Origin: Amanita rubescens
Lineage: Eukaryota > Basidiomycota > Agaricomycetes > Agaricales > Amanitaceae
Length of the DNA: 64,000 bases
Direction: 5' to 3'
Assembly (NCBI GenBank): GCA_015039365.1
Contig: WION01000002.1
Location: 1,302,001 to 1,366,000, forward strand
The notes beneath the pieces are model-generated. The model worked only from the letters and a program-made list of their open reading frames with translations, was not told the origin of the DNA and searched no databases. The position numbers and the translations under genes are program-made. The first letter of the stretch is position 1; every line of letters begins with the position of its first letter. Positions 11,115 through 25,802 of this stretch are shown here, one piece after another.

Positions 11115-14100
11115 TTAATGTGACTGGGTATCATCTATGCTGTCAACTTCCGAGTCAGTGGACTCTGAGTCCAATATGTCCCTGAAGAAAATTGTAGTTG
11201 GATGCTGGGACCCCATCTCAACCTCCATTAACTGGACAGCTTGAGAAAGTAAATCATTACCCTCATTCAACCTCCCCTGGCCACTGTATGTGCATGCTAG
11301 AAAAGCCATGCTGGTAAGAGTCTTTGGGTGGTGTGGTCCAAGTGCTTCTTTCCTTGCCTCCATGACTTCCACCTCTAGTTTCTCTGCTTCATCCCACCTC
11401 TCCTGGTTCCTGAATGTGGATGCTAGACTAGCCATGCTGGTAAGAGTGTCTGGATGCTGTGATCCAAGCTGTTCTTTCCTTGCCTGCATGACTTCAACCT
11501 CCAGCTCCTCTGCCTCATCCCACCTCCCCTGGTCTGAGTATGTGGCTGCTAGATTGGCCATAATGCTAAGAGTCTTTGGGTGGTGTGATCCAAGCTGTTC
11601 TTTCCTTGCCTCCATGACTTCCACCTCCAGCTTCTCTGCCTCATCCCACTTCCCCTGATTCCAGTATGTGGATGCTAGACTAGCCATGCTGGCAAGAGTA
11701 TCTGGGTGCTGTGATCCAAGCTTTTCTTTCCTTGCCTCCATGACTTCTACATCCAACTTCTCTGCCTCATCCCACCTCTCCTGGTTCCTGAATGTGGTTA
11801 CTAGACTGGCCATGCTGATAAGAGTGTCTGGGTGGTGTGATCCAAGCTTTTCTTTCCTTGCCTCCATGACTTCTACGTCCCATTTCTCTGCCTCATCCCA
11901 CCTGTCCTGATAACTGTATATGCATGCTAGATCAGCCATGCTTGTAAGGGTGTCTGGGTGGTGTGATCCAAGCTTTTCTTTCCTTGCCTCTATGACTTCT
12001 ACCTCTAGCTTCTCTGCCTCATCCCACCTCTCCTGGTGACTGTATATGGATGCTAGACTAGCCATGCTGCTAAGAGTGTCTGGGTGGTGTGATCCAAGCT
12101 TTTCTTTCCTTCCCTCCATGGCTTCTACTTGCAGCTTCTCTGCCTCATCCCACCTCTCCTGGTTCTTGAATGTGATTGCTAGACTAGCCATGCTGGTAAG
12201 AGTGTCTGGGTGGTGTGATCCAAGCTTTTCTTTCCTTGCCTCCATGACATCTACATCCCATTTCTCTGCCTCATCCCACCTGTCCTGGTAACCGTATATG
12301 CATGCTAGATCAGCCATGCTTGTAAGGGTGTCTGGGTGGTGTGATCCAAGCTTTTCTTTCCTTGCCTCTATGACTTCTACCTCTAGCTTCTCTGCCTCAT
12401 CCCACCTCTCCTGGTGACTGTATATGGATGCTAGACTAGCCATGCTGCTAAGAGTGTCTGGGTGGTGTGATCCAAGCTTTTCTTTCCTTCCCTCCATGGC
12501 TTCTACTTGCAGCTTCTCTGCCTCATCCCACCTCCCCTGGTCCAAGTATGTGGATGCTAGATTGGCCATGCTGCTAAGAGTCTTTGGGTGCTGTGGTCCA
12601 AGCTGTTCTTTCCTTGCCTCCATGACTTCCTACCTCCAGCTTCTCTGCCTCATCCCACCTCCCCTGGTTCCAGTATGTGGATGCTAGACTAACCATGCTG
12701 GTAAGAGTGTCTAGGTGGTGTGATCCAAGCTTTTCTTTCCTTGCCTCTATGACTTCTACATTCAACTTCTCTGCCTCATCCCACCTCTCCTGATTCCTGA
12801 ATGTGATTGCTAGACTAGCCATGCTGGTAAGAGTGTCTGGGTGGTGTGATCCAAGCTTTTCTTTCCTTGCCTCCATGACTTCTACATCCCATTTCTCTGC
12901 CTCATCCCACCTGTCCTGGTAACTGTATATGCATGCTAGATCAGCCATGCTTGTAAGGGTGTCTGGGTGGTGTGATCCAAGCTTTTCTTTCCTTGCCTCT
13001 ATGACTTCTACCTCTAGCTTCTCTGCCTCATCCCACCTCTCCTGGTGACTGTATATGGATGCTAGACTAGCCATACTGCTAAGAGTGTCTGGGTGGTGTG
13101 ATCCAAGCTTTTCTTTCCTTGCCTCCATGACTTCTACCTCCAGCTTCTCTGCCTCATCCCACCTCTCCTGGCTCAAGTATGTGGATGCTAGATTAGCCAT
13201 GTTGCTAAGAGTCTTTGGGTGGTGTGACCCAAACTTTTCTTTGCTTGCCTCCATGATTTCTACCTCCAGTTTCTCTGCCTCATTCCACCTCCCCTGGTAA
13301 TCATATATGGTTGCTAAATTAGCCATGCTTGTAAGAGTGTCTGGGTGGTGTGATCCAAGCTTTTCTTGCCTTGCCTTTATGACTTCTACCTCTAGCTTCT
13401 CTGCCTCATCCCACCTCTTCTGGTGACTGTATATGGATGCTAGACTAGCCATGCTGGTAAGAGTGTCTGGGTGGTGTGATCCAAGCTTTTCTTTCCTTGC
13501 CTCCATGGCTTCTACTTGCAGCTTCTCTGCCTCATCCCACCTCTCCTGATTCCTGAATGTGATTGCTAGACTAGCCATGCTGCTAAGAGTGTCTGGGTGG
13601 AGTGATCCAAGCTTTTCTTTCCTTGCCTCCATGACTTCTACCTCCAGTTTCTCTGTCTCATCCCACCTGTCCTGGTAACTGTATATGCATGCTAGATCAG
13701 CCATACTTGTAAGGGTGTCTGGGTGGTGTGATCCAAGCTTTTCTTTCCTTGCCTCTATGACTTCTACCTCCAGCTTCTCTGCCTCATCCCACCTCTTCTG
13801 GTGACTGTATATTGATGCTAGACTAGCCATGCTTTTAAGAGTGTCTAGGTGGTGTGATCCAAGCTTTTCTTTCCTTGCCTCCATGGCTTCTACTTGCAGC
13901 TTCTCTGCCTCATCCCACCTCTCCTGGTTCTTGAATGTGATTGCTAGATTAGCCATGCTGGTGAGAGTCTCTGGGTGGTGTGATCCAAGCTTTTCTTTCC
14001 TTGCCTCCATGGCTTCTACCTCCAGCTTCTCTGCCTCATTCCACCTCCCCTGGTAATCATATATGGCTGCTAAATTAGCCATGCTTATAAGAGTGTCTGG

Positions 14101-16783
14101 GTGGTGTGATCCAAGCTTTTCTTTCCTTGCCTCCATGGCTTCTACCTGCAGCTTCTCTGCCTTGTCCCTCTTCCCCTGGATCCAGTATGTGGATGCTAGA
14201 TTAGCCATGCTGGTAAGAGTGTCTGGGTGGTGTGATCCAAGCTTTTCTTTGCTCGCCTCTATGACTTCTGCATGCAGCTTCTCTGCCTCATCCCACCTCC
14301 CCTGGTCCAAGTATGTGGATGCTAGATTGGCCATGTTACTAAGAGTCTTTGGGTGATGTGACCCAAACTTTTCTTTGCTTGCCTCCATGACTTTTACCTC
14401 TAGCTTCTCTGCCTCATCCCACCTCCCTTGGTTCCAGTATGTGGATGCTAGATTAGCCATGCTAATAAGAGTGTCTGGGTGATGTGATCCAAGTTTTTCT
14501 TTGCTTGCCTCCATGACTTCTACCCTCAACTTCTCTGCCTCATCCCACCTCCCCTGGCAACTGTATATGGATGCTAGATTAGCCATGCTTGTAAGAGTGT
14601 CTGGGTGCTGTGATCCAAGCTGTTCTTTCCTTGCCTCCATGACTTCTACCTGCAGCTTCTCTGCCTTGTCCCACCTCCCCTGGTCCCTGAATGTGGATGC
14701 TAGATTAGCCATGCTTGTAAGAGTGTCTGAGTGCTGTGATCCAAGCTTTTCTCTCCTTGCCTCCATGACTTCTACATTCAGCTTCTCTGCTTCATCCCAC
14801 CTCCCCTGGTTCAAGTATATGGATGCTAGATTAGCCATGCTGCTAAGAGTGTCTAGGTGGTGTGATCCAAGCTTTTCTTTCCTTGTTTCCATGACTTCTA
14901 CATTCAACTTCTCTGCTTCATCCCACCTCCCCTGGTAACTGTATGTGGATGCTAGATTAGCAATGCTTGTAAGAGTGTCTGGGTGCTGTGATCCAAGCTT
15001 TTCTTTCCTTGCCTCCACAAGTTCTACATACAACCTCTCTGCCTCATCCCACCTCCCCTGGTACCAGTATGTGGCTGCTAGATCAGCCATGCTATTCAGA
15101 ACAGATGGATGTTTGAGTGCAAGATTTGCTTTCCTTCTTTCCAGCATCCATACCCTCAACTTTTCTACTTCATCCCAGCTCCCAATGTCATGGAATACAA
15201 GTGAAAATAGATAACATTCATCATCATAATAGAGGTTATTTAGATTTAGTAGTGCTGCCCGATTGTTGATTGTTCTTATGTGTGGTGCAAGTAACCCACA
15301 ATATTTATAATGGCCAATCTTGTTGTCTAATTGCACAGAACATGCTAGCAATGCCTTTGCCATAAGAACCTGCTGATCAATTTCCATCTTTGGAACTCTA
15401 TTCCTGCTCCATGCATGCACTAAAGGGTGGACTGAATACAGTTTTCCATTGCTCTTAATGAGAGAAAATGACAACAGCACTTGAATTCCTGATTGAAATT
15501 GCATTTTATTCCATTCCCCATTTTCATTCAGGAACAAGACCTTAGGATTTAACATTGTTATTGAAAGTGGGAGACCATCTTCCTTTTCTTCATCAATGTT
15601 TCTCTTCTTATAGTTCTCTGCAGCACTTTTGAACAACTCTTCTGGTATATTCTCATAATGCAAAAAAGCAATTATCTGATATAGAGTAATAGCACTCTCA
15701 GCTGCAACAGCTTCAGGATCTCTTTTTTGTGCAGCTCTTGCTTCAATTTCCTTCATTGAGATTTCCCAAGTTCCATAGGTGCAGGATCCATAATCAGATG
15801 CACCTTTGAACAAAGGATTAGACATTAATTCATCATGATTCTTGGCATATAATTCCAGGTAATCATCAAGGGGGCATCTACATGTTAGCATGTATGCCCC
15901 AGCTTGATCAATTGCAAGTGGAATCCCTCCCAGCTTTGAAATAAGTTGTTTGCCCATGGTTTGAACATCCCCCAACTTGTAATTTAGCCTGGCTGATTTT
16001 GATAGCAGAGATAGTGCCTCTTCTTCTCCCATTTCAAGAACCTCAATTGAATCCTCTGTGATTCTCATCAATTCCAAATTCCTGCTTGTTATCAAGATAT
16101 TTCCTCCATTTCCAGGAGGGAGGAACTTTTCTACTATTTGGTATCCACCATCTGCATTATCATATATCATCAACCAATTGAACTTTTTAGAAATCCACTT
16201 GAGAGCAGATCCAGCCGAAGAGGCAGCTTCAGCAGTGCCACTATTTGCCTGAGCAATCTGCTTGAGCCTGAGATCAATAGTACTTTCTGAAGAAGAATCA
16301 ATCCAAAATATGTCAGAGAATCTATGTAAGATACTCAGTCACCTTGTGTAGCTGCATAAAGTGTCTAGTAACACTCACAGTGTTTCATGTTCTTCAATGA
16401 ATTTGAGGCAAATTTGAGTCTTTCCAATGCCTCCCATACCATGCAAAAGAAATGACTTCCTTTGTCCTGCAGTGGCACTGGAGCCAAAATAATCCTTTAA
16501 TCTCTCCAAGTATGCACTACGACCTGTAAACATAGTACTAGAATGCCTCAGAGGAGGCAAGGGTGGTAGCACATCAGGAGAAACAACTGAGAGATGGATT
16601 GTTTGCTAAAAGTTATCATGATCATTTTGGATATGGTCACACTAACCCAAAGTTACTTACATTGTAATTCCCATGGACCCCAAAGAACTGGCTACCTGTG
16701 ACAACAACATTCTGAGCTCCGGTGAAGAAATTTCCACCTGTGCTAGCCACAATCGGAAAGGTGGGTTGGTTGTGCCCTATCAT
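11115..16783 (-). CDS. NLR-like STAND NTPase with NB-ARC and ~31 TPR repeats
   Basis: Exons 16783..16661, 16605..16379 and 16321..11115, about 1851 residues once a one-base insertion near 12629 is ignored. The N-terminus is short and Gly/Asn-rich (GGNFFTGAQNVVVTGSQFFG), as in mushroom STAND proteins. The NTPase core follows: FTGRSAYLERL, P-loop GMGGIGKTQ, Walker-B-like WLMIYDNAD, sensor-like ILITSRN and GIPLAIDQAGAYM. After a winged-helix-like stretch come about 31 TPR units of 42 residues (consensus RWDEAEKL..EVMEARKEKLGSHHPDTLTSMANLAS.Y). Fungal proteins of this build are thought to act in non-self recognition and programmed cell death. That role here is an inference. The extra base splits the frame within a repeat and may be an error or a real break. 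Confidence 0.85.
11150..15215 (-). repeat. Array of ~31 tandem 126-bp TPR-coding units with higher-order blocks
   Basis: Each 126-bp unit codes one kinesin-light-chain-type TPR. Many neighbouring units differ at only a few bases. Blocks of three units recur in the same order, marked by helix ends SHQ, then SYQ or GYQ, then F(R/K)NQ. Examples lie at about 13,840-13,460, 13,080-12,790, 12,450-12,150 and 12,080-11,790. This implies recent block duplication or gene conversion inside the array. The antisense frames opened by the repeats are not genes. Confidence 0.85.
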
Positions 16784-16975
16784 GTCTGTGGGAGCAAAGA
16801 CGAAGAGAGATTGTAACGCACGTCACGCAAAAACCCGCGGCTCCACCGGCGTAGCTTTCACTCTCTACATCCACATTTCCTTTCCGTAGGAAACCGACAG
16901 ACCTGACAGCGGAGAGTTTAATGCGAATATTTGACCTCGACAGACATCACAAATAGAATCAAACACGGCTTCTTC
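16784..16975. promoter_or_regulatory. Divergent promoter region, NLR / DUF1640 gene
   Basis: 192 nt between divergent start codons. No specific element recognised. Confidence 0.4.
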
Positions 16976-18069
16976 ATGATACGCTGCGTTCCACGGTTGC
17001 GTGGCCCACATTCTGCTCTCCATGTTAGGCGTCGAGCAGCGCATAACCAGCAGCCAATTTCAGATCCATCTAATCCTACTACGGCCATATCTCTGGCACG
17101 TTCAGCGAATGGCAACCCGCAAACCTTGTCCGAAAGACCTCCAACGGCGCACAACGACGCGACGCTCGCAGATGAGCAGAAAGAATCCCTCGTCAGATCA
17201 AGCGTGCCTTCTACTATAAATAGTGATCCACGGGCGTCTACAAGACCACCATTTCACACTCATGCCTTCTTTGCCGCGCTCGAAAAGACGTTCCCAACCC
17301 CAACAGCAAGAAGCCTCATGCGGGCCACGAGGGCTTTGCTCATAGACCGTATTGGTAAAGTGCGTAGAGAGGGTTTGACTACCAAGGATCTCGAGAATGT
17401 TTGTCTTGACGTTTGTTGGTCATATTCTGCAACCTTCTGATATAATGTTAATAGCAAGCCTATTTATTCCGTGCTGCTTTATCCGAGCTGCGAGGCGAAA
17501 TAACGACGAGTATAAAGAACAATTCTTCTAATATATCTACGGCAACAAATACAATACGGAGAGACGTAGAGAGGCTGAATGTCAAAATGAAAGAGGACAT
17601 AGACACAATGAAACACGAGTTCGTATTCCCATCAGATAGCTCGGATTTGTGTTTAATGGAATCTTCAGGGTGCAGATGGAGCTCGATAGTAGAAAGAGCG
17701 AGGCAAAGTCTGAGCTGAAGAGCAAGGACATCACAATAGAGGTTGGTGTTGGTGTCAGTGTCCCAGACATGATTTTGCCTTGAACTATCTTTGTAGGAGC
17801 TGCTTAACAAATCTGTTGTTACCATCAGCGATCTGCGTACGGATGTCGAGGAGGTTAAATGGGAGAACATGCGAAGGACTGTCGGTGAGTTTCATATATC
17901 TATCCAGGTTTAACGTCTGACCGACCAGATTGCAGTAACCTTATTCGCCTTCATAATGTTAATCGTAGTCAGCTTGGAAATCCGTCCCAAGTCAGCCCCG
18001 GCTCCACCAGCTCGTCCATCGCCACCACAGCCAGAAGCTGAACAAACGATACAGGAAATATATAGATAG
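16976..18069 (+). CDS. DUF1640/CCDC90 (MCUR1-like) mitochondrial membrane protein
   Basis: Exons 16976..17398, 17455..17622, 17676..17741, 17797..17884 and 17936..18069; 292 residues. The family has an N-terminal mitochondrial region, a long coiled coil and one C-terminal membrane span in the inner membrane. The first exon is Arg-rich and acidic-poor ([20 protein letters not shown]), a plausible presequence. The conserved [12 protein letters not shown] segment follows, then [16 protein letters not shown], a coiled coil, and [16 protein letters not shown]. The span [12 protein letters not shown] and a Pro-rich tail close the protein. Animal relatives affect the calcium uniporter or respiratory assembly; the fungal role is less clear. 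Confidence 0.82.
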
Positions 18070-18220
18070 GGACTTTTGGGTATCGATAACTGTATATCAG
18101 AAACTAACATACATGTAGCCATTATTGTATACCATGCAAGCGCGTCCGATGACAGTTGATATTCGTACATACATGCTCAATAATATCACCCTCTAGACAA
18201 AACAAAAAGGAAAAAAAAGG

Positions 18221-18765
18221 TCATGATCCCTCGACTTTTAGGTTTTCCATCTTCCCAGCAAGCCCGTCCGCGTCACCAGATTTCTTCTGTTCATCTGATG
18301 CGGTCGCGACCTGCTCGCTCTTCTTGGCGTCTTGCGTGTCCTCCTCATCGCCATCATCCCAGCTGTCTGGCACTACCTCTTGTTTCTTCTCGGCTTTCTT
18401 CTTTTTCCGCTGAGCGTTCTTCTTCGCACTCTTTGTCGTAGGTTTCGTGGACTCATCAGCTTGAGCGGCGGACGACGTGGGTGGTGTCCAGCCGATGATG
18501 TGACCCTTGGGCAGGGCACTGGCATCCAACTGCTGCTGTTTCGAGCCCCTGAACCGGCGTACGTCCTCCTGGGGAGTGAACCCTTTACGGATTTTGAGTT
18601 CTTTGCGTACACTGAAGCAAAGTCAGCCGTGATTCGACCCTGATGATCATCTAGGACGCACCTGCCATCTGGACGACGGCTTTCTGGCACGATGCGCTCT
18701 AGAGTTACGGGGTCGACAGCGATGCCTGCAAGAGATTTATCTGGGTTGATAGGAGGGCGCGACAT
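18221..18765 (-). CDS. PYM/WIBG homolog, partner of Mago-Y14
   Basis: Exons 18765..18662 and 18611..18221; 165 residues. PYM binds the Mago-Y14 core of the exon junction complex and helps strip it from mRNA during translation. The N-terminal motif is visible: [17 protein letters not shown], then [18 protein letters not shown] and a short LPKGHIIGW link. A Lys-rich stretch ([17 protein letters not shown]) with WDDGDEED after it follows, as in the family's C-terminal region. It shares a 48-nt divergent promoter with GPN3. Confidence 0.8.
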
Positions 18766-18813
18766 GGTGTTGTTTGTCCAAGTTGGCTCTCGTTCTTACC
18801 AGCTCACCAGAAA
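18766..18813. promoter_or_regulatory. 48-nt divergent promoter, PYM/GPN3
   Basis: Start codons of the two divergent genes are separated by 48 bases. No separate promoter elements can be assigned. Confidence 0.5.
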
Positions 18814-20006
18814 ATGCGTTATGCAGTCCTCGTCACTGGCCCAGCAGGCGCTGGCAAATCTACTTTTTCGGCGTCATTTCTCACTCATCTTCGTATGAGC
18901 AAACGTACTGGTCACCTCGTTAATCTAGACCCTGCAGCTGCACCAGACAGCTTCGAACACGACCCTGCAATTGATATCAAAGATCTCGTCAGCCTCGACG
19001 ATGTAATGGGAGAACTCGGATACGGCCCTAACGGCGGACTCGTATACTGCTTTGAGTGAGTAAGTAAATAAGTAGGGATAGGCTGCACTCGTTTGTCGCC
19101 AACGCTTTCGACCAGATATTTGTTGGAAAACATCGATTGGCTCAACGAACAGTTGGGAGAGTACGACAATGACTATCTCGTTTTTGATTGCCCCGGTACG
19201 TGAGCCATCTTGGATATGAAAAACCTCAATAACACGTCTTTTAGGACAAATCGAGCTTTACACGCATCATCCTTTCCTGCCTACCCTAGTGAAACATCTA
19301 CAGATGCTAGGCGTACGCGTCTGTGCAGTGTACCTGGTCGAATCGCAATTTATGGAAGACAAGTACAAATTCTTTAGGTATGCCTTTTGCGATCTGCCTC
19401 ACCCCGCGGTCTAAATTTATGAGGTCAGCGGAGTCTTATCAGCCATGTCCGCCATGGTGAACCTTGAAATTCCATGGATCAACGTCATGTCCAAGATGGA
19501 CCTTGTTTCATCGAAACCAGACGAGGTGTCAAGTAGTGCAAAGAATGCTTTGAGAACCCAAAGAGATATTGCTCGGTAGGTGGCCTGGTAAGATATTGCA
19601 TCGTGTTTTTTTTTAAAAATAGGTGCAGATATTTGGATCCCGATCCTCTCCTTTTATCACGGCATGACAGAGAAAGGCACCCGACCAATCCCCGCTTTCA
19701 TGCTCTGAACCAGGCCATCGTGCAGCTTGTAGGATCTCCTACTGCCGCTATACAAGTAAGTTGACAACGAACCTAGATTGAAGACCATCCGCTAGTGTCC
19801 TTCCTTCCGCTTGATTTAACGTCGACGGAATCGTTGGAGATGGTGGTGAGTCACATTGATTACACAATGCAATATGGAGAAGACGAGGAACCAAAAGAGG
19901 TAGGCAGCCTTCATCAATCGGAAGACAATCTCAGGCTGGAGCTGACACGACCTGTGCCCGCCAGCCGCATGACCTTGACGAAGGGGATTTTCAGGATATG
20001 GAATAA
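18814..20006 (+). CDS. GPN3: GPN-loop GTPase 3
   Basis: Seven exons: 18814..19055, 19116..19195, 19245..19377, 19429..19575, 19629..19728, 19777..19899 and 19965..20006; 288 residues. GPN3 works with GPN1 in assembly and nuclear import of RNA polymerase II. The P-loop [16 protein letters not shown] and the GPN insertion ([17 protein letters not shown]) are seen, then [17 protein letters not shown] and NVMSKMDLV. The C-terminus [15 protein letters not shown] continues through the last intron to [11 protein letters not shown]. The ATG at 18814 begins the usual [12 protein letters not shown]. Confidence 0.92.
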
Positions 20007-20182
20007 GCACAGCCTTTTCATAGTCGTGCACAGCTGGCCCCAGGTACTATAAAAAGTGTGATGGATGGGGATACTTGTCGTAATCGAATGAATGGCACTG
20101 CCGGCGCCTGCCTATCCCTTATAAGTCATTGATTAAATTGTCCTATCGTGAAGGGTTTCCCACCCACCCACCATAGCCCACC

Positions 20183-20819
20183 ATGTCCTACTATCCACCC
20201 GCAGGCACACACCAGTCCATCGTATATCCTGGCACTCCCGGGCCAATGGTTGGTTCAGCCATTCATTATCCCGGCACTCCGATCGCGCCTGGAACCCTTG
20301 CACCTCAGCATCTAACGCCCAATGTTCTCTATGTGCCCTCGCGTTCCAACAGTCGGAACAGCCAGAGACATGATGATTACGACCGTAGACACCATCGTAG
20401 CCATAGTGATAGCCACGGCCATAGCCGTAGCAGTGGCAGCCGCAGGCATAGACGTCACGAGAGCGATGGACACAAACATCGTCGAAGCCATTCTCGCCGT
20501 CATCGCGACCATTCTCCACAGGTCGTCATGGTGCAGCCCCAAGCGGGAGTTATGCCAACACATGTATGTCCATCTTTAATACTTTGGCGCGTTATATGAT
20601 CCTCACCTTTTCGAACAGAACGCTTATGGTTATTACCGCCCAACGTGGTCCGAGCGCCTTCGCCAATTCTTTGGCTTTGCCCCAGTTTCTCAACAATATA
20701 GGTACAAATCAAACACTCACTCGTGGGGATTCTTTGGGCGCTCGCGGAGGCCGCAATATATTGATCCCTATTCTGGCACTGAGGTGGATAGGTATGGCCG
20801 ACCTGTCTTGCGCATGTGA
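20183..20819 (+). CDS. Unrecognised small protein with His/Arg/Ser-rich segment
   Basis: Exons 20183..20563 and 20619..20819; 193 residues. No family recognised. The N-terminus is rich in Tyr, Pro and Gly with a repeated YPGTP motif. A low-complexity stretch of His, Arg, Ser and Asp follows (residues ~55-110). The C-terminus is better ordered: NAYGYYRPTWSERLRQFFGF and YIDPYSGTEVDRYGRPVLRM. Splicing keeps frame and the tail looks conserved in style, so it is probably a real gene. It follows GPN3 in tandem. Confidence 0.65.
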
Positions 20820-20993
20820 TACATGCCTTCTTTGGACGATATCCCTCGAAGCTCGTGTGTTGTGTAAAAGCTGCAGACTTTCCGATTGATTATATGTACA
20901 CCATGTATGGGTTGCCATTGTATGTTCGCTCTTTTTGAACTCGTAGCGAAAACTCTGCCTGTAAATTATAGGTCTCTATCCTATGCCCATAAC

Positions 20994-23283
20994 CTATAGT
21001 TTTTGTGGAAGCCAATGATCCCGAAGGCGCTTTACTACGTCCACTTCCGCCGATGTCAGATGGCTGGATGTTGCCCTTTGTTTCCCTTGCCCGGAGCGTC
21101 CGAAAAGCAGCGCTCGGCCCTGAGAAAAACGATCGGTTTGGAGTTCCTCTAGTTCTTCATTAGAGTCGTCGTCAGTTCCATTGACAGATTCAAAAGCCTG
21201 ATCGTGGTCTAGGTTAACAGATTGTTCGTCATCGTATATGCAGTCGTTTTCCGGCATATTTCCGTTCTGGGAGTAATCGCAAATTTCCTCCATTTCCAAG
21301 TTCCCCCGGCCTGCAGCGTCATTAAAATAATCATGGAATGTATCACCTTCCTGGAGGCATCCATCGAGTTCAAATTCGTCTGGAAAGGAGGCATATTCAT
21401 CCGAGATTTGCTTCCTCACTTCTTCGCTGGCCCGGTCAATATGCAATGCTTCGTCGTATCCAGGCTGGAGGAAAAAATCATCGTCGATTTGCAGGTCTTG
21501 ATACCCATCATTAAAGATAGCAAGATCTCTTTGGTTGTCGTCCTCAGCGTAGGACAGAGATTTTTCTTCAAAGTGGACATCTTGATCGCCGACCTCCAAA
21601 GACGGGTCAGCTGGTATATATTCATTGATCTCGAACTCCTTCTGCATAAATTCTGGCATTGTGTCACAGTCTCCGTTCTGTTCGAGGACGTTACCAAGGC
21701 ACATCGTATCTTCGGCGAGGTCTTCTATCATAGGCACCTGAACAATATCAATGCTGGATTCATTGAACGAGCAAAGAGAGGCTAATGGTTCCGTGGTTGC
21801 CTTCTCCTGTACTTTCGGAATCGGCGAAGTACGAGCTTGAAAATACTTTGAATGCGTCTCTTCATCTGGTATCGGTTTGGCAGGAGATACTTTAACTATA
21901 CGTTGCGAGACCGACTGCGACGGACCGATTGTTGACGGTGCTTCGCTGCCGTCTCGCGACGGGACGGTAGCGCCTTTCTTTTCTGCGTCGCCTTCGCGAG
22001 CGACCCTCGCCCAAGCATGGCGACTGGTATTAAGGACGATACTGCCTTGCTTTTTCTGTGTATCTGGTGCAGAACAATCGTCCTTGCAGAGAGATTTGCC
22101 AAGTTCAATATCCCAGACGACTGATGATATTCTTGCTGGGCTGGAAGTGGCTTCGATGACCTTTTTATTGGGGACACGTTCAGCCTTCGATACGTTTTCT
22201 GCCCTCTTGGGAGATTCCCTTTCTTCCAAGCCGCGAGAAGAAGTTGACATTTTTTCATCGCTCGATGACCTGTCCGGTGGTACAATCTCGCGCTTAGATT
22301 TATTCAAAAACTTGGACTCGGAAAAATAACCATCCATATGAAGATCTACAAGGAGCATAATGTCAGTCAGATAGGCGAGACCTCTGACATGCATTTATAC
22401 CCCTTTTCCCAGAAACTTTGGTTTTGACTGCCTTGGTTTTTGCGGACGCTTTACCTTTGCTAAATACTCCGATGTTGACGGGAGGCTTAATCTGCCATTA
22501 ACCATTAATATTAGCGCTAACATCACCCCCAAAAGAGTCATTTTAGTACCGTCAAACGCTCTTTCCCTACGTTCGTAGCTGCGAATCCATGCATCAGGGC
22601 AAATCCCGCGGGCATCTTCTTATTCCTTGTTCGCGTCTGGCGGCGACTTTCGTTCTTGTCATTCTCTTTGTCTGATGTTTGAGGTTCTACTATCGCCCTT
22701 TTCTTGCGTTTCCTTTCACGGCGTTCCTTCAGACCTACGCCAAGGAGTAAGACTGCGAACGTATATGAAGTCGAGCAGTGGAAATCTTACGCTCTGCTCT
22801 ACTGCTCTCTGAAGGGCTCTCCTCAACCACTCGTTTCTTTTTTGGAGGAACTGTTTTTTCTTTGCTCTTTGCTGTCGCGTCTGCGGTTTTCTTACTTTTC
22901 GTCGTTGTTCGCTTTTTCTGATCTTTCTCGTTGAGGTTCGAGGACTCTACAGTTATCACGGTCTTGGTGGTAGCCTTGAGCTTCTCGGCCTTGGAGGGTT
23001 CTACGGAGTTAGCGGGCTTCTCTACGCGAGGTTTTAGAACGGGGGTGCCTATATCAATGTCCGCCGGCTTGTTTACAGGACTTTTGTTCTCTTCCCCGCT
23101 GTGTGTACCATCGCCTTGGCGCCATGACGACATATAAGTGCGACCTTCTGACGCATAGAGTTTAGCATAAGATTTCTGCCCTTGGACGTGTGCCGCCGTT
23201 CGCTGTTCAGCGTCGAATTGGGGAAGTAAGGCTAGGCGTTCTAAGAACGACAAGTCCTCCATGGAGGAAGTAGACAAGGTCAT
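20994..23283 (-). CDS. Unrecognised nuclear-looking protein, basic half and acidic half
   Basis: Exons 23283..22791, 22752..22550, 22491..22401 and 22345..20994; 712 residues; all junctions keep phase. The N-terminal third is rich in Lys, Ser and Thr. It carries basic clusters (KSKKTADATAKSKEK, KERRERKRKKR) that could serve as nuclear localisation signals. A short ordered-looking part (MPAGFALMHGFAATNVGKERLT then IKPPVNIGVFSKGKAS) sits in the middle, and the last ~300 residues are strongly acidic. The MPAGFALMHGFAA segment is the best handle for a search. A chromatin or DNA-repair role is only a guess. Confidence 0.6.
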
Positions 23284-23463
23284 TTACAAGATTTGGACCC
23301 GAGTCACCCGACGCGTTCGCTTCCCTTTTCAGCAATTGCAATTCCACACAAGCTCAAGCTAAACTTTGTATTATCGATTATCAATAGTGATTCCATGCTA
23401 CTTCCGCCGCCTAGACTGAATTTTCATGAAAAACGGTATTTACAAGTAGGTCGTCTCCATCAC

Positions 23464-25676
<2,213 letters not shown>

Positions 25677-25802
25677 ACCGAAAGCGTGGGAAATACTATG
25701 TAGTTGCAGAATTAAGGTTTCAGCCCCACAGCGCCGCGCCACCCGCCTGAGTCTACCCAAGCATTCCACAAACAAAGCCCGTCCAAGTGTCGGCTCACAA
25801 AA

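Noticed and set aside
11290..15214. Many plus-strand open frames of 75-145 codons with repeated SFSFLASM-type sequence
   Set aside because: They are the antisense of the TPR units, kept open by the repeat's codon pattern. The minus-strand reading has the TPR consensus and the NB-ARC core.
11150..15215. Regular repeats that could suggest a CRISPR array or satellite
   Set aside because: The period is 126 bp without unique spacers, and each unit codes a TPR. This is protein repeat structure in a eukaryote.
20133..20563. Antisense frames rich in Gly/Tyr/Ala over the His/Arg/Ser gene
   Set aside because: Shadow of the low-complexity plus-strand coding sequence.
21222..21785. 187-codon plus-strand open frame
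   Set aside because: Lies antisense to the acidic exon of the 712-residue protein and shows no family features or splice support.
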